Source: Pseudomonadota bacterium (GTDB lineage Bacteria; Pseudomonadota; Gammaproteobacteria; Steroidobacterales; Steroidobacteraceae). From it: a DNA stretch of 64,000 nt. Positions 52,238 through 59,903 of the stretch are shown in pieces. The number at the start of each line of letters is the position of its first letter. The first letter of the stretch is position 1. The translations under genes and the position numbers were made by a program. The stretch is taken from positions 62,001-126,000 of the forward strand of contig JANXUT010000055.1 of assembly GCA_025356075.1 (NCBI GenBank), written 5' to 3'. A model generated the notes under the pieces. It searched no databases, was not told the DNA's origin, and saw only the letters and a program-made list of their open reading frames with translations.

Positions 52238-53281
52238 GTGGCGATCATGGGATTTACCGTCAAGAACATCTCGCGGGCCCGTGGCTCGAGCGCTGTCGCG
52301 TCGGCGGCCTATATCGGGCGTACGAAACTACGCGACGAGCGCCTGCACCGCAGCTTCGACCACACCGCCCGCGGTGGCCTCGAGCACTCCGAGATCCTGC
52401 TCCCGGAGAAAGCGCCCAGCGCCGCCGATGCATGGGCGCGCGATCGCGCCAAGCTGTGGAACGCCGCGGAGAAAGCCGAAGCGCGACCGAACGCACGCGT
52501 CGCGCGAGAGTACGTCGTCCCCCTGCCGCACGAACTCACGGCCGAGCAGCGGCTGGAACTCGCGCGGGGCTTCGCGCAGAGCGTTGCCGATCGGTACGGC
52601 GTCGCCGCCGACCTGGCCATTCACACCGCGCCGCCCGGGGGTGACGCGCGCAATCACCACGCCCACGTGCTGACGACGACGCGGGTGATCGAGGCCGAGG
52701 GATTGGGACGCAAGACCAACCTGGCGCTGAACGACACCATGCGCCGTGAGCGCGGACTCCGCAGCGGCAGTGAGGAAATACGGCAATTGCGCATAGGTTG
52801 GGCTGCGCGCGTCAACGAGCACTTGCGCGACGCCGGGCTCGATCTGTCGGTCGACCCGCGCTCCTATTGGGAGCGGGGCAGCACCCAGGTCCCCCAACAG
52901 CATTTCGGCCCGCGGCTGATGGCCCTTGAACGTGCCGGGATAGCGACCGAGGCGGGCGCACGATTGCGCGAGGAGCACGCCGCGCGCACGCAGATGATGC
53001 AGGAGTTCGCGGCCGCCACCGCCGCTACCTGGCAACACGCCGCCGGCGCGACGCCGGAAGTCGCGGCACAGGAGAAGCCGGCGGCCGAGGCGGGGAGGGC
53101 GCGCTCACAGACTGCCGCGAAGGCGACGAGTCTTGAGGAGACGCTGTCGATTGACGAACGGCAGCGGCGTGCCGCCGAACGCTGGCTTGCCTATCGCCAG
53201 GAACTCGAAGCCGGACGGCAGGCAACGCCGCGCGCCGCAAGGACGAAAGATCACGATCACGGCGCGGACCTGGAGCTGTGA
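52238..53281 (+). CDS. mobA: MobQ-type relaxase (MobA/MobL family)
   Basis: A 347-residue conjugative relaxase. The catalytic Tyr25 is in ASAAYIGR at the start of the domain. YVVPLPHELTAEQRLELARGF precedes the metal-binding HUH site with His129 (IHTAPP), His141 and His143 (RNHHAHVLTTTR; the usual family text is NPHAH). A GTG start at 52238 with AAGGA 8 nt upstream was chosen; ATG at 52247 is an alternative. The C-terminal third is an Ala/Glu-rich helical tail, with no helicase or primase domain, so it is the short form. It would nick an oriT and pilot the DNA strand; no mating-pair genes are in the window, so transfer would need a helper. Confidence 0.93.
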   Translation: MAIMGFTVKNISRARGSSAVASAAYIGRTKLRDERLHRSFDHTARGGLEHSEILLPEKAPSAADAWARDRAKLWNAAEKAEARPNARVAREYVVPLPHELTAEQRLELARGFAQSVADRYGVAADLAIHTAPPGGDARNHHAHVLTTTRVIEAEGLGRKTNLALNDTMRRERGLRSGSEEIRQLRIGWAARVNEHLRDAGLDLSVDPRSYWERGSTQVPQQHFGPRLMALERAGIATEAGARLREEHAARTQMMQEFAAATAATWQHAAGATPEVAAQEKPAAEAGRARSQTAAKATSLEETLSIDERQRRAAERWLAYRQELEAGRQATPRAARTKDHDHGADLEL

Positions 53282-53302
53282 GTCGACCGGGGCTCGTTGC
53301 CC

Positions 53303-53926
53303 TCAGACCAGGAGGCTCATGTACTCGAACAGCTCGACCCCGAGCGACCAGCCGCCCGCGCTCGCGGCGAACGGCGCCGCGATCGGCGTCAGGTGGATGT
53401 CCTCCGCCTCGTGACGCGTCAGCGGCATGAACCCCTGGCCGGGCTCGCAAAACGCGTCGTAGTCGCCGAGCTTCGCGCCGCACCGTTCGCAGAGGTTGGC
53501 CCAGTAGAACGTTTGCGTCCGCCGACGGTAGGAGTAGCAGTAGTAAGGCGTGATTTGCCGAATCACCTCGATCGCCTCCGGCGCGACGAAGTCGAGGTAG
53601 CAGAGGAGCGTTGGTTGGTCGCTCAAGTCCCACCGCTCCTCGCCCGACTCATCGTCCACCTCGAGCGTCTCGTGGCCGGCCGGGAGCGCGAATCCGTGGA
53701 TCGGACTCAAGGTCCGGCAACGCCAGCACGCAAAGGTTGCGCAGGCGATCAGGTACCCGTGAGCGCGGACATTCGGCGGCTGGACCGGCGCGAGCCACCG
53801 CGCGAATGCGGAGGCGTCGCGATTCTCAGGAACGAACCAGACGCGCCTCGCGGAGTCCCATCGGGCACCGCGGCGCTGCGCTTCGGCATTGTCGGCGAAG
53901 GGAACTTCAAGATCGACGCGGAGCAT
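53303..53926 (-). CDS. DUF5710 domain protein with zinc-finger-like Cys pairs
   Basis: A 207-residue protein. N-terminal DUF5710 motif: LEVPFADNAEAQRRGARWDSARRVWFVP. The C-terminal part has two CxxC pairs (CWRCRT and CERCGA) that could bind zinc, and aromatic-rich QITPYYCYSYRRRTQTFYWANL. DUF5710 domains occur in plasmid and integrative-element proteins, often next to nucleases or primases. ATG at 53926 was chosen for its distance to the motif; the frame is longer upstream. It is convergent with the relaxase gene, 21 bp away. Function not established. Confidence 0.82.
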   Translation of the reverse strand: MLRVDLEVPFADNAEAQRRGARWDSARRVWFVPENRDASAFARWLAPVQPPNVRAHGYLIACATFACWRCRTLSPIHGFALPAGHETLEVDDESGEERWDLSDQPTLLCYLDFVAPEAIEVIRQITPYYCYSYRRRTQTFYWANLCERCGAKLGDYDAFCEPGQGFMPLTRHEAEDIHLTPIAAPFAASAGGWSLGVELFEYMSLLV

Positions 53927-54054
53927 GGCGGCACCCGGATTACGCGCCCGTGCTTGGGCGGGGGCGTCAGTGTCCGGCCGGCGGCGAGGAAGCGTCACGC
54001 CCTCAATCGGGCGCGAAGATACAGATTCGCCGGCGCCCAGGCGCCGCGGCCGGT

Positions 54055-54978
54055 TCAGAGCACGCGAGGCTTGCGCGGGCCCGGCCGGTCGGAGAAGCGC
54101 ACGCGCGCGTCGAGCACCTCGACGTCGATCTGCGCGGCGCGTCCGCCGTAGACCTCGGCCTTCAGCCACTCGCTCTCTTCCTTCGCGGCCGACTTCGGCA
54201 CCACCCGGCTCCAGCAGCGCCGCTCCGCATCCCAGCGATAGCCGCGCTCGCGAAGGATGTCCTTCGTCTCGAACGGCGAGCCGGTCGCCCACAGACGCAG
54301 CGCAGGTTCAGCTGCCGCCTCGATGAGCAGCTTGAACGCGATGCGGCCGGACTTCGGCAACGGCCGGCGCAGGAGTTCGAGGAGCGCCCGGCAATCGATC
54401 TCGCTGCGGTGCGCATCGAAGAAGAAGCCCGCCATCCAGCCCAGGTACTCGAGCTTTCGCCCGCGCAGGCCTTCGGCCTCCCACGGCACCTGCGCGAACG
54501 AGCACGCCCAGGACATGGATTCGAACGCCGGCAGCCGCTCCTCGAGGAACGGGCGGTCGAAGGATGCGTTGTGGGCGACGATGAGTTTTGCGCCCGCGGT
54601 AAGCGCGGCTACCTTGGCCTCATCGATACGCTGCCCGGCGACCATCGCATCGGTGATGCCGTGGATGGCGGTCGATTCCGGCGGGATCGGCCGGCCCGGA
54701 TCCTCGAGACCCGAGTACACCCCCGTGACCCGGTAGATCTCGCCCGTCTCCTCCGCGTACTCGAAGCGCACGAGCCCAAGCTCGATGATCTGGTCCGACT
54801 CGCGCCGGGTCCCGGTGGTCTCCGTATCGACGATGACCGCCGAGGCGAGCGGGCCGGTGGGCGCGCCGCCAAAGTCATCGGTTACCACGAGCCGCCGGAT
54901 GACCCGGTAGTCGGGGTCCGCTTCGAGCAGCCGTGCGGCCTCGAGGACCGTCGCCGGATTCTTCGCATCGTTCGTCAT
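54055..54978 (-). CDS. 3'-5' exonuclease, DnaQ/epsilon-like, with C-terminal RWD-type domain
   Basis: A 307-residue DEDDh exonuclease. ExoI: VIVDTETTGTRRESDQIIELG (Asp and Glu metal ligands); TAIHGITDAMVAG; ExoII/III: IVAHNASFDRPFL and HRSEIDCRALL, with the general-base His. The C-terminal LRERGYRWDAERRCWSRVV resembles the DUF5710 motif GARWDSARRVWFV of the neighbouring gene, suggesting a shared domain. It could proofread or degrade DNA; which is not clear. Its start codon overlaps the stop of the O-methyltransferase gene by four bases. Confidence 0.9.
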   Translation of the reverse strand: MTNDAKNPATVLEAARLLEADPDYRVIRRLVVTDDFGGAPTGPLASAVIVDTETTGTRRESDQIIELGLVRFEYAEETGEIYRVTGVYSGLEDPGRPIPPESTAIHGITDAMVAGQRIDEAKVAALTAGAKLIVAHNASFDRPFLEERLPAFESMSWACSFAQVPWEAEGLRGRKLEYLGWMAGFFFDAHRSEIDCRALLELLRRPLPKSGRIAFKLLIEAAAEPALRLWATGSPFETKDILRERGYRWDAERRCWSRVVPKSAAKEESEWLKAEVYGGRAAQIDVEVLDARVRFSDRPGPRKPRVL

Positions 54979-55697
54979 GAGCGTACCCTCCGGGTAGCGC
55001 CCCGCACGAGCGCCATCGCAAAGCCGTCGTAGCCCTTCGAACCGACCGTCTGCACGATCGTCGCATCGAGCGCCGGGTGCGAGCCCAGGAGTTCATAGGT
55101 TCGCCGCGTGCTGCGGATCACGGCATCGGTGCTCGCGGCGTCAAGCACCTTGCCGCCGCGAACGACGTTGTCGACGATGACGAGCGCGCCCGGCCGCGCG
55201 AGCTTGACCGCCCATTCGAGGTACTGCGGATTGTTGTCCTTGTCCGCGTCGATGAACACGACGTCGAAGGGGCCGAGGCGCTCCGCCTCGACGAACGGCA
55301 ACGTCTCGAGGGCTCGGCCAACGCGCACCTCGACCTGCGCCGCGAGGGCGGCAAGGGCGACGTTGGCGCGGGCGACCTCGGCGTGATGGGAGTCGATTTC
55401 GAGTGACAGCAGGTAGCCGTCCTCGGGCAAGGCGCGCGCGAGGCAGATCGTGCTGTAGCCGCCGAGCGTTCCGATCTCGAGGATTCGCCTCGCACCGGCG
55501 AGGCGCGCGAGGAGCTCGAGCTGCCGCCCTTGAGCCGGCGAGACCGCGATCGAAGGCAGCCCCGCCCGCTCGGTCGCGGCACGCACCTCGACGAGTACCG
55601 GATCCCGCGGCAGCACGCGCTCCTCGATGTACCGGTCGACCTCAGTCCATTGTGTGCGCACGCGATGGATCCCGGCGTTGGGTTCGGATGTCGCCAA
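54975..55697 (-). CDS. SAM-dependent O-methyltransferase, catechol-O-methyltransferase-like
   Basis: A 240-residue class I methyltransferase. SAM-binding motif ILEIGTLGGYSTICLARALPEDG, acidic ribose contact LSLEIDSHH, and the metal-binding FDVVFIDADKDN and LVIVDNVVRGGKV of caffeoyl-CoA/catechol O-methyltransferases. It methylates hydroxyls of a small aromatic or similar compound. It is followed, with a 4-bp overlap, by the exonuclease gene, an unusual pairing. A 115-bp gap to the TauE gene precedes it. Confidence 0.94.
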   Translation of the reverse strand: MATSEPNAGIHRVRTQWTEVDRYIEERVLPRDPVLVEVRAATERAGLPSIAVSPAQGRQLELLARLAGARRILEIGTLGGYSTICLARALPEDGYLLSLEIDSHHAEVARANVALAALAAQVEVRVGRALETLPFVEAERLGPFDVVFIDADKDNNPQYLEWAVKLARPGALVIVDNVVRGGKVLDAASTDAVIRSTRRTYELLGSHPALDATIVQTVGSKGYDGFAMALVRGATRRVRS

Positions 55698-55812
55698 CGG
55701 CGGCGCTGGCGGGGAGCGGTGAGACTAAGGCGCGGACCCAGCAGCGGCAAGCGATCCTGCAAATCTCAACACTCGCGCGAGAAATAGGCCGTCGCGCGGC
55801 CGCGTTCTAAAG

Positions 55813-56553
55813 TCACGCGGCCTTCAGCACGAGGCGCAACGAGACGGCGAAGAGGAGCACCTGGACGATCAGGAAGTAGCGGTTCTGCGGCAGGATCCTG
55901 ACGAGCCGAAAGCCGAGCAGCGTCCCGGCGACCGCCGGCAGCAGCAGGTACGCGGCGACGCCGAGGTTCGAGGCGGACAACTGCCCGAGCGCCCAGTAGG
56001 GGATCAGTTTGAGCACGTTCACGAGCGCGAACACGATCGCCGTCGTGCCGGCGTAGACCATCTTCGGCAGCCGTTGCGGCAATACGTACACCTGGTAGAG
56101 CGGCGCGCCCGAGTGCGACACGAAACTCGCGAACCCCATCAGCGTTCCCCAGAAGATGCCGCGCTTGGGCTCCGCCGGCCGCGGCTGCGGTGGGTGGTGG
56201 CGCGTCCGCCAGGCGTTCAGCACGAAGCCAAGGCCCACGATCCCGATCAACGCGGCAATGCCGCGATCCGAGATCCTCGACGCCGTCGCCCAGCCGAGCG
56301 CGATCCCGAGTGCTCCCGCCGGCACCAGGATCCGCACGTTCTCCCGGCTGAACTCCCGGCGGTAGAGCCAGACGCCCGCGAGGTCGCTGATGACATACAC
56401 CGGCAGCAGGATCGCCGCCGCACGCACCGGGGAGATGACGAGCGCGAGGATCGGCACCGCGAGCGCGGCGACGAGCGAAAGGCCGCCCTTGGAAAGCCCA
56501 ATGAGGAAGGCCGCGATGGAACCCACGAGGACGAGGAGCGCCGGATCCGACAC
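55813..56553 (-). CDS. TauE/SafE family membrane transporter
   Basis: A 246-residue inner-membrane protein with about eight hydrophobic helices. The N-terminal IAAFLIGLSKGGLSLVAALAVP repeat half and GTLMGFASFVSHSGAPLYQVYVLPQ are family hallmarks. TauE/SafE proteins are thought to move sulfite or organosulfonate anions, generally outward. Substrate not assigned. Stand-alone gene. Despite the sulfate pathway 18 kb away no direct link is visible. Confidence 0.93.
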   Translation of the reverse strand: MSDPALLVLVGSIAAFLIGLSKGGLSLVAALAVPILALVISPVRAAAILLPVYVISDLAGVWLYRREFSRENVRILVPAGALGIALGWATASRISDRGIAALIGIVGLGFVLNAWRTRHHPPQPRPAEPKRGIFWGTLMGFASFVSHSGAPLYQVYVLPQRLPKMVYAGTTAIVFALVNVLKLIPYWALGQLSASNLGVAAYLLLPAVAGTLLGFRLVRILPQNRYFLIVQVLLFAVSLRLVLKAA

Positions 56554-56621
56554 CCGGCTACCCGCTCAACGGCCGGCCGGGCGTACCGCCGGGCGAGGGC
56601 GCACCCGTCGGGGTAGCGCGC

Positions 56622-57362
56622 TCACCCCCGGGCCCGCTCGCGTTCGGCGAGGCTGAGCCATTCGGCCTGCGCGCGACGCACGTGTCGCGGCGCGAGTGCG
56701 GCGGTCTTCAGCACATCATCGAGCATCGCATTCGCCTCGTCCGTCTTGCCAAGGCCCCGGAGGAACTGCGCGCAGCGTACCCTCGCCTCGGCGCCCGGGT
56801 AGTAGACCGCGACGGCGCGGTATTCGGCCTCGGCGCGCGCCGTGGTGCCCTCGGCCTCGAGCGCGCGCGCATACAGCAGCTGGGTTTCCGCCGTCTTGAA
56901 CGCCGCGTTGTGCGTGTTAAGCGCATCGAGGCTCACGCGGGCGCCGGCCGCATCGCCCGCGGCGAACTGCGCCTGCGCCAGCCCGATCAGCAGCGTCGGG
57001 TCGAACTCGTAGAGCCCCCGCAACCCCGACTGGTACGTCTGGATCGCCCCGGCATAGTCGCCGCGGCGGCTTTGCTCGGCGCCAAGCTTCGCCTTGGCCG
57101 CTACGCTGTCGGTCACCAAGGCGTGCGCGGAAGCGACGCGCAACTCCCGGTTGGGGTCTATCGCGCGGCGTACGCCGCGGGCGGCGGCGCGGGCACTCGG
57201 GGAGCCAAAGAGCTCCGGCAGAATTTCGACGAGCACGTAGGCGAGCGAGCCGAGCCCGGGCAGCAGCAGCAGGGCCCAGATCCACAGACTGTTGCGCCCG
57301 GTCTTGATGACATGGACGATGAGGCCTACTTGCACGAGCGCTGAAAGAAATACAATCGGCAT
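56622..57362 (-). CDS. TPR-containing membrane protein
   Basis: A 246-residue protein with two N-terminal membrane segments (PIVFLSALVQVGLIVHVIKT and LWIWALLLLPGLGSLAYVLVEIL) and a soluble region of about four tetratricopeptide-like repeats: AEQSRRGDYAGAIQTYQSGL, LAQAQFAAGDAAGARVSLDAL, LYARALEAEGTTARAEAEYRAV, and FLRGLGKTDEANAMLDDV. TPRs usually mediate protein contacts. No enzymatic motif. Possible scaffold or envelope biogenesis factor; not known. Confidence 0.88.
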   Translation of the reverse strand: MPIVFLSALVQVGLIVHVIKTGRNSLWIWALLLLPGLGSLAYVLVEILPELFGSPSARAAARGVRRAIDPNRELRVASAHALVTDSVAAKAKLGAEQSRRGDYAGAIQTYQSGLRGLYEFDPTLLIGLAQAQFAAGDAAGARVSLDALNTHNAAFKTAETQLLYARALEAEGTTARAEAEYRAVAVYYPGAEARVRCAQFLRGLGKTDEANAMLDDVLKTAALAPRHVRRAQAEWLSLAERERARG

Positions 57363-57477
57363 GACGGGTCCCGTTTGGGGCGCAGTCGCGCCCGGAATCC
57401 ACGACGACCGCGTGGCACGCTATTCTATAGGGGTGTGGTACCCGGTGTGATCTCGGCCCACTAAACGGGGTAGGAAC

Positions 57478-58107
57478 GTGTATCGGCCAGCCCATTTCCG
57501 CGAAGACGACCCCGCCGTACTCGATGCGTTCATCGATGCGCACGCGCTCGCCGTGCTGGTCGCGAACTCGGCGGCCGGCCTCGTCGCCAACCACATCCCG
57601 CTCCTTAGATTCCCGGCCGATGGCGGTGGCACGGTGCTTCGCGGGCACGTCGCGCGGGCGAACGACTTCTGGAAGATCGTGCCCTCCGGACAGGAGGTCC
57701 TGGCGGTATTCGGCGGCGCCGACTGCTACGTCACGCCGTCCTGGTACCCGACCAAGAAGCTGACCGGCGAGGTCGTGCCGACGTGGAACTACAGCGTCGT
57801 GCACGCGCACGGCCGCATCCGCTTCATCGATGACCGGGAGTGGGTCCACACGCTGGTCGTCGCGCTGACCGAGCGGCACGAAGCGCCGCGGCCGGCACCC
57901 TGGGCCGTCGCCGATGCGCCGCCGCCCTACATCGCGCGGATGCTGGGTGCGATCGTCGGTTTTGAAATCGCCGTCGAGCGCATGGACGGGAAGGTCAAGG
58001 CGAGCCAGAACCGGACCGAGGCCGAGCGCGCGGGCGTCAGTGCCGGACTCAGTGCCGAGGGCGCGTCCGATGAAGTGCGCCGCGAGCTCGTCCGCCCGCC
58101 CGGCTGA
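57478..58107 (+). CDS. PaiB-family FMN-binding protein
   Basis: A 209-residue protein of the PaiB (FMN-binding negative transcriptional regulator) family. Conserved blocks: MYRPAHFREDDPAVLDAFI, GLVANHIPLL, LRGHVARANDFWK, TPSWYPTKKLTGEVVPTWNYSVVHAHG, KVKASQNRTEAERAGV. GTG at 57478 is the start, preceded by TAGGAA. In Bacillus, PaiB acts with PaiA on sporulation and degradative enzymes; most members are small flavin oxidoreductases. The gene is divergent from the TPR gene across 115 bp. Confidence 0.93.
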   Translation: MYRPAHFREDDPAVLDAFIDAHALAVLVANSAAGLVANHIPLLRFPADGGGTVLRGHVARANDFWKIVPSGQEVLAVFGGADCYVTPSWYPTKKLTGEVVPTWNYSVVHAHGRIRFIDDREWVHTLVVALTERHEAPRPAPWAVADAPPPYIARMLGAIVGFEIAVERMDGKVKASQNRTEAERAGVSAGLSAEGASDEVRRELVRPPG

Positions 58108-58128
58108 ATCTGAGAACCCCCGGTCGGA

Positions 58129-58392
58129 TCACTTGGACGCCTCGCCCGGGCGAACGCCAAGCTTCTTCCGCTGCCGGATGAGCGCGACGAGGGCGATCAG
58201 CGCCCAGACGAGGTTCAGCGTTGCCGGAGGAATGGCCCCGTGCGCGACCGCGTTGACGCCGAGCATCGCGGCACCGGCGAGGTTGAGCAGGTTGCCAAGC
58301 GTACTGTCCGTCGCGATGCGGCCGGTCGACGAAAGGAAGTACGCGAGCAATAGACAGCACGCGCCCGCCGTGCCCACGAGTTCGACGATCAT
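58129..58392 (-). CDS. small membrane protein, CBU_0592-like family
   Basis: An 87-residue protein with three hydrophobic stretches. It begins MIVELVGTAGACCLLLAYFLSS; then TDSTLGNLLNLAGAAMLGVNAV and NLVWALIALVALI, then a basic tail RQRKKLGVRPGEASK. ATG at 58392 has GGGGAG 4 nt upstream. The pattern (YFL then LNL, GA) fits the small CBU_0592-like membrane family, whose function is not known. It is convergent with the PaiB gene. Confidence 0.85.
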   Translation of the reverse strand: MIVELVGTAGACCLLLAYFLSSTGRIATDSTLGNLLNLAGAAMLGVNAVAHGAIPPATLNLVWALIALVALIRQRKKLGVRPGEASK

Positions 58393-58426
58393 TGAGCTCC
58401 CCCCGAAACGATCACGCCCCGCCATC

Positions 58427-59887
58427 TTAGCGGGCCTCGGCCGTCTGCCAACCGCCGCCGAGCGCCTTTTGCAGAGCCACGAAGTCGAGCGCCAGGCGAC
58501 CGGCGCTTTCGGCGCGCTGGTCGGCCGCGTGGTTGGAGGCGCGCTCGGCGAGCAGCACCTCGAGCATCGAGATGTCCCCGGCGTCGTAGCGCCGGCGTTC
58601 GAGCGCCGCGCGGCCGGCCAGCTGCCCGGCTGCCGAATCGAGTCCTGCGGCGTCGCGCCGGCTCGCGGCGAAACGGACGACGGCGGTCTCGGCCTCGGAC
58701 ATCGCCCGGAGCACGGTGCCGCGATAGACGGCGAGAGCGGCCTCCTGGCCCGCCTTGGCCGCTTCCGTCTGCCGATGCAGCCGCCCGCCCGCAAAGAGGG
58801 GCACCGTGAGCTGCGGGCCGACGTTCCAGAAGCGACTCGCGGCGCTTGTCAGGTCGCCTGAGCGCACCGAGTCAAACCCCGCATCGCCGACGAGCGACAG
58901 GCGCGGAAACTGCGCTGCAATCGCCGAGCCCACGTCCGCCGTCGCCGCCGCGAGTTCGCGCTCGGCGCCGCGGATGTCGGGGCGGCGGCGCAGCAGCTCG
59001 GCCGGGAGGCCCACCGGGGCCTTCGCCGGCACCCCGGGGATCGCACTGCCCGCCTCGAGGCGCGGGGCGAGTGTCGTCGTCGCCTGGCCGGTCAGTGCGG
59101 CGAGGCGCAGTTCCGCCGCGAGCCGCGAGGCCTCGAGCGTCGCCGGCAATCCCGCACTCGAGAGCCGCTCGGCGTCGGCGGCCTTGAGGTCGGACTCGCT
59201 CGCGAGTCCCGCCTGCTGCTGAAGCCCGACGAGCCGGGCGCTCTCCTCGAGTGTCGCGAGCGTCCGGCGCGCGACATCGAGGCGAGCAGCCGCGACGCGG
59301 TAGTCGACGTAGGCGCTCGCGACCTCGGCCGCGACAACGACGCGGGCGTCGTTCCTGGTCTCGGCGCGACTGCCAAAGCGCGCGACCGCCGCCTCGACCT
59401 GGCGATGCGTATGTCCGGCGAGGTCGATCTCCCACGCCGCGTCGAGCCCGATCCGGTAGTCCGTGAAGGCGGTCACCGGCGGCGTGATCGGGATGAGCGC
59501 GAGGTTCTCGCCGTTCAAGCTCAGCTTGTCGCGCGAGATCCGGCCGCTTGAATTGAGCGAGGGCAGGAATCCCGCACCCGCCGCACGGGCGAGTGCGCGT
59601 GACTCCCGCACCCGCGCCTCGGCGGCGGCAAGGTCCGGATTGTCGGCGAGTGCGTCGGCGACGAACGCAGAGAGGACGGGATCGGCGAGCAGTTCCCACC
59701 ACCGATCGGAGGCGGGATCGGCCGACATCCCGGCATCAAGGGCCTGGTACTGCGCCGGGAGCGGGCTAGGGGCGGGTCCGCGGTAGTCAGGACCCACCGC
59801 GCACCCGGCGAGCGCGATCACGATCACCGCGACCCCGCGGAGACGAACCAGCTGCCACGCGGCGACCGTGCTTCGCTCAAACGACAT
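58427..59887 (-). CDS. outer-membrane efflux lipoprotein, NodT/TolC family
   Basis: A 486-residue outer-membrane channel subunit with a lipobox LAGCAVGPDYRGP. Family motifs: PAQYQALDAGMSADPASDRWWELLADPVL and the paired coiled-coil repeats in each half (ADNPDLAAAEARVRESRAL; FDSVRSGDLTSAASRFWNVGP; YDAGDISMLEVLLAERA). ATG at 59887 begins a short signal with MSFERSTVAAW. It sits at the end of the ABC-exporter operon and would form the outer-membrane exit for it. Overlap with the permease: stop of the permease at 59904 is 17 bp upstream of this start. Confidence 0.94.
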   Translation of the reverse strand: MSFERSTVAAWQLVRLRGVAVIVIALAGCAVGPDYRGPAPSPLPAQYQALDAGMSADPASDRWWELLADPVLSAFVADALADNPDLAAAEARVRESRALARAAGAGFLPSLNSSGRISRDKLSLNGENLALIPITPPVTAFTDYRIGLDAAWEIDLAGHTHRQVEAAVARFGSRAETRNDARVVVAAEVASAYVDYRVAAARLDVARRTLATLEESARLVGLQQQAGLASESDLKAADAERLSSAGLPATLEASRLAAELRLAALTGQATTTLAPRLEAGSAIPGVPAKAPVGLPAELLRRRPDIRGAERELAAATADVGSAIAAQFPRLSLVGDAGFDSVRSGDLTSAASRFWNVGPQLTVPLFAGGRLHRQTEAAKAGQEAALAVYRGTVLRAMSEAETAVVRFAASRRDAAGLDSAAGQLAGRAALERRRYDAGDISMLEVLLAERASNHAADQRAESAGRLALDFVALQKALGGGWQTAEAR

Positions 59888-59903
59888 GGCAGAATTCTCC
59901 CCG

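Larger units (their letters stand above)
46497..53926. mobile_element. plasmid-type backbone block (kfrA-like, rep-like, parB, parA, relaxase)
   Basis: About 7.4 kb in which nearly every gene belongs to plasmid maintenance or mobilisation families: KfrA-like protein, winged-helix replication-type protein, ParB, ParA and a MobQ relaxase, with centromere- and operator-like palindromes between them. It is flanked by ordinary chromosomal genes. No integrase, transposase, tRNA or flanking direct repeat was seen, so the borders given are only those of the recognisable genes; the DUF5710/exonuclease genes on the right may also belong. It could be an integrated plasmid or mobilisable element, or a remnant of one. 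Confidence 0.6.

Noticed and set aside
46497-54978. Toxin-antitoxin pair in the plasmid-like block
   Set aside because: The GNAT gene has no small DNA-binding neighbour and the 33-codon ORF has no visible antisense RNA or antitoxin.
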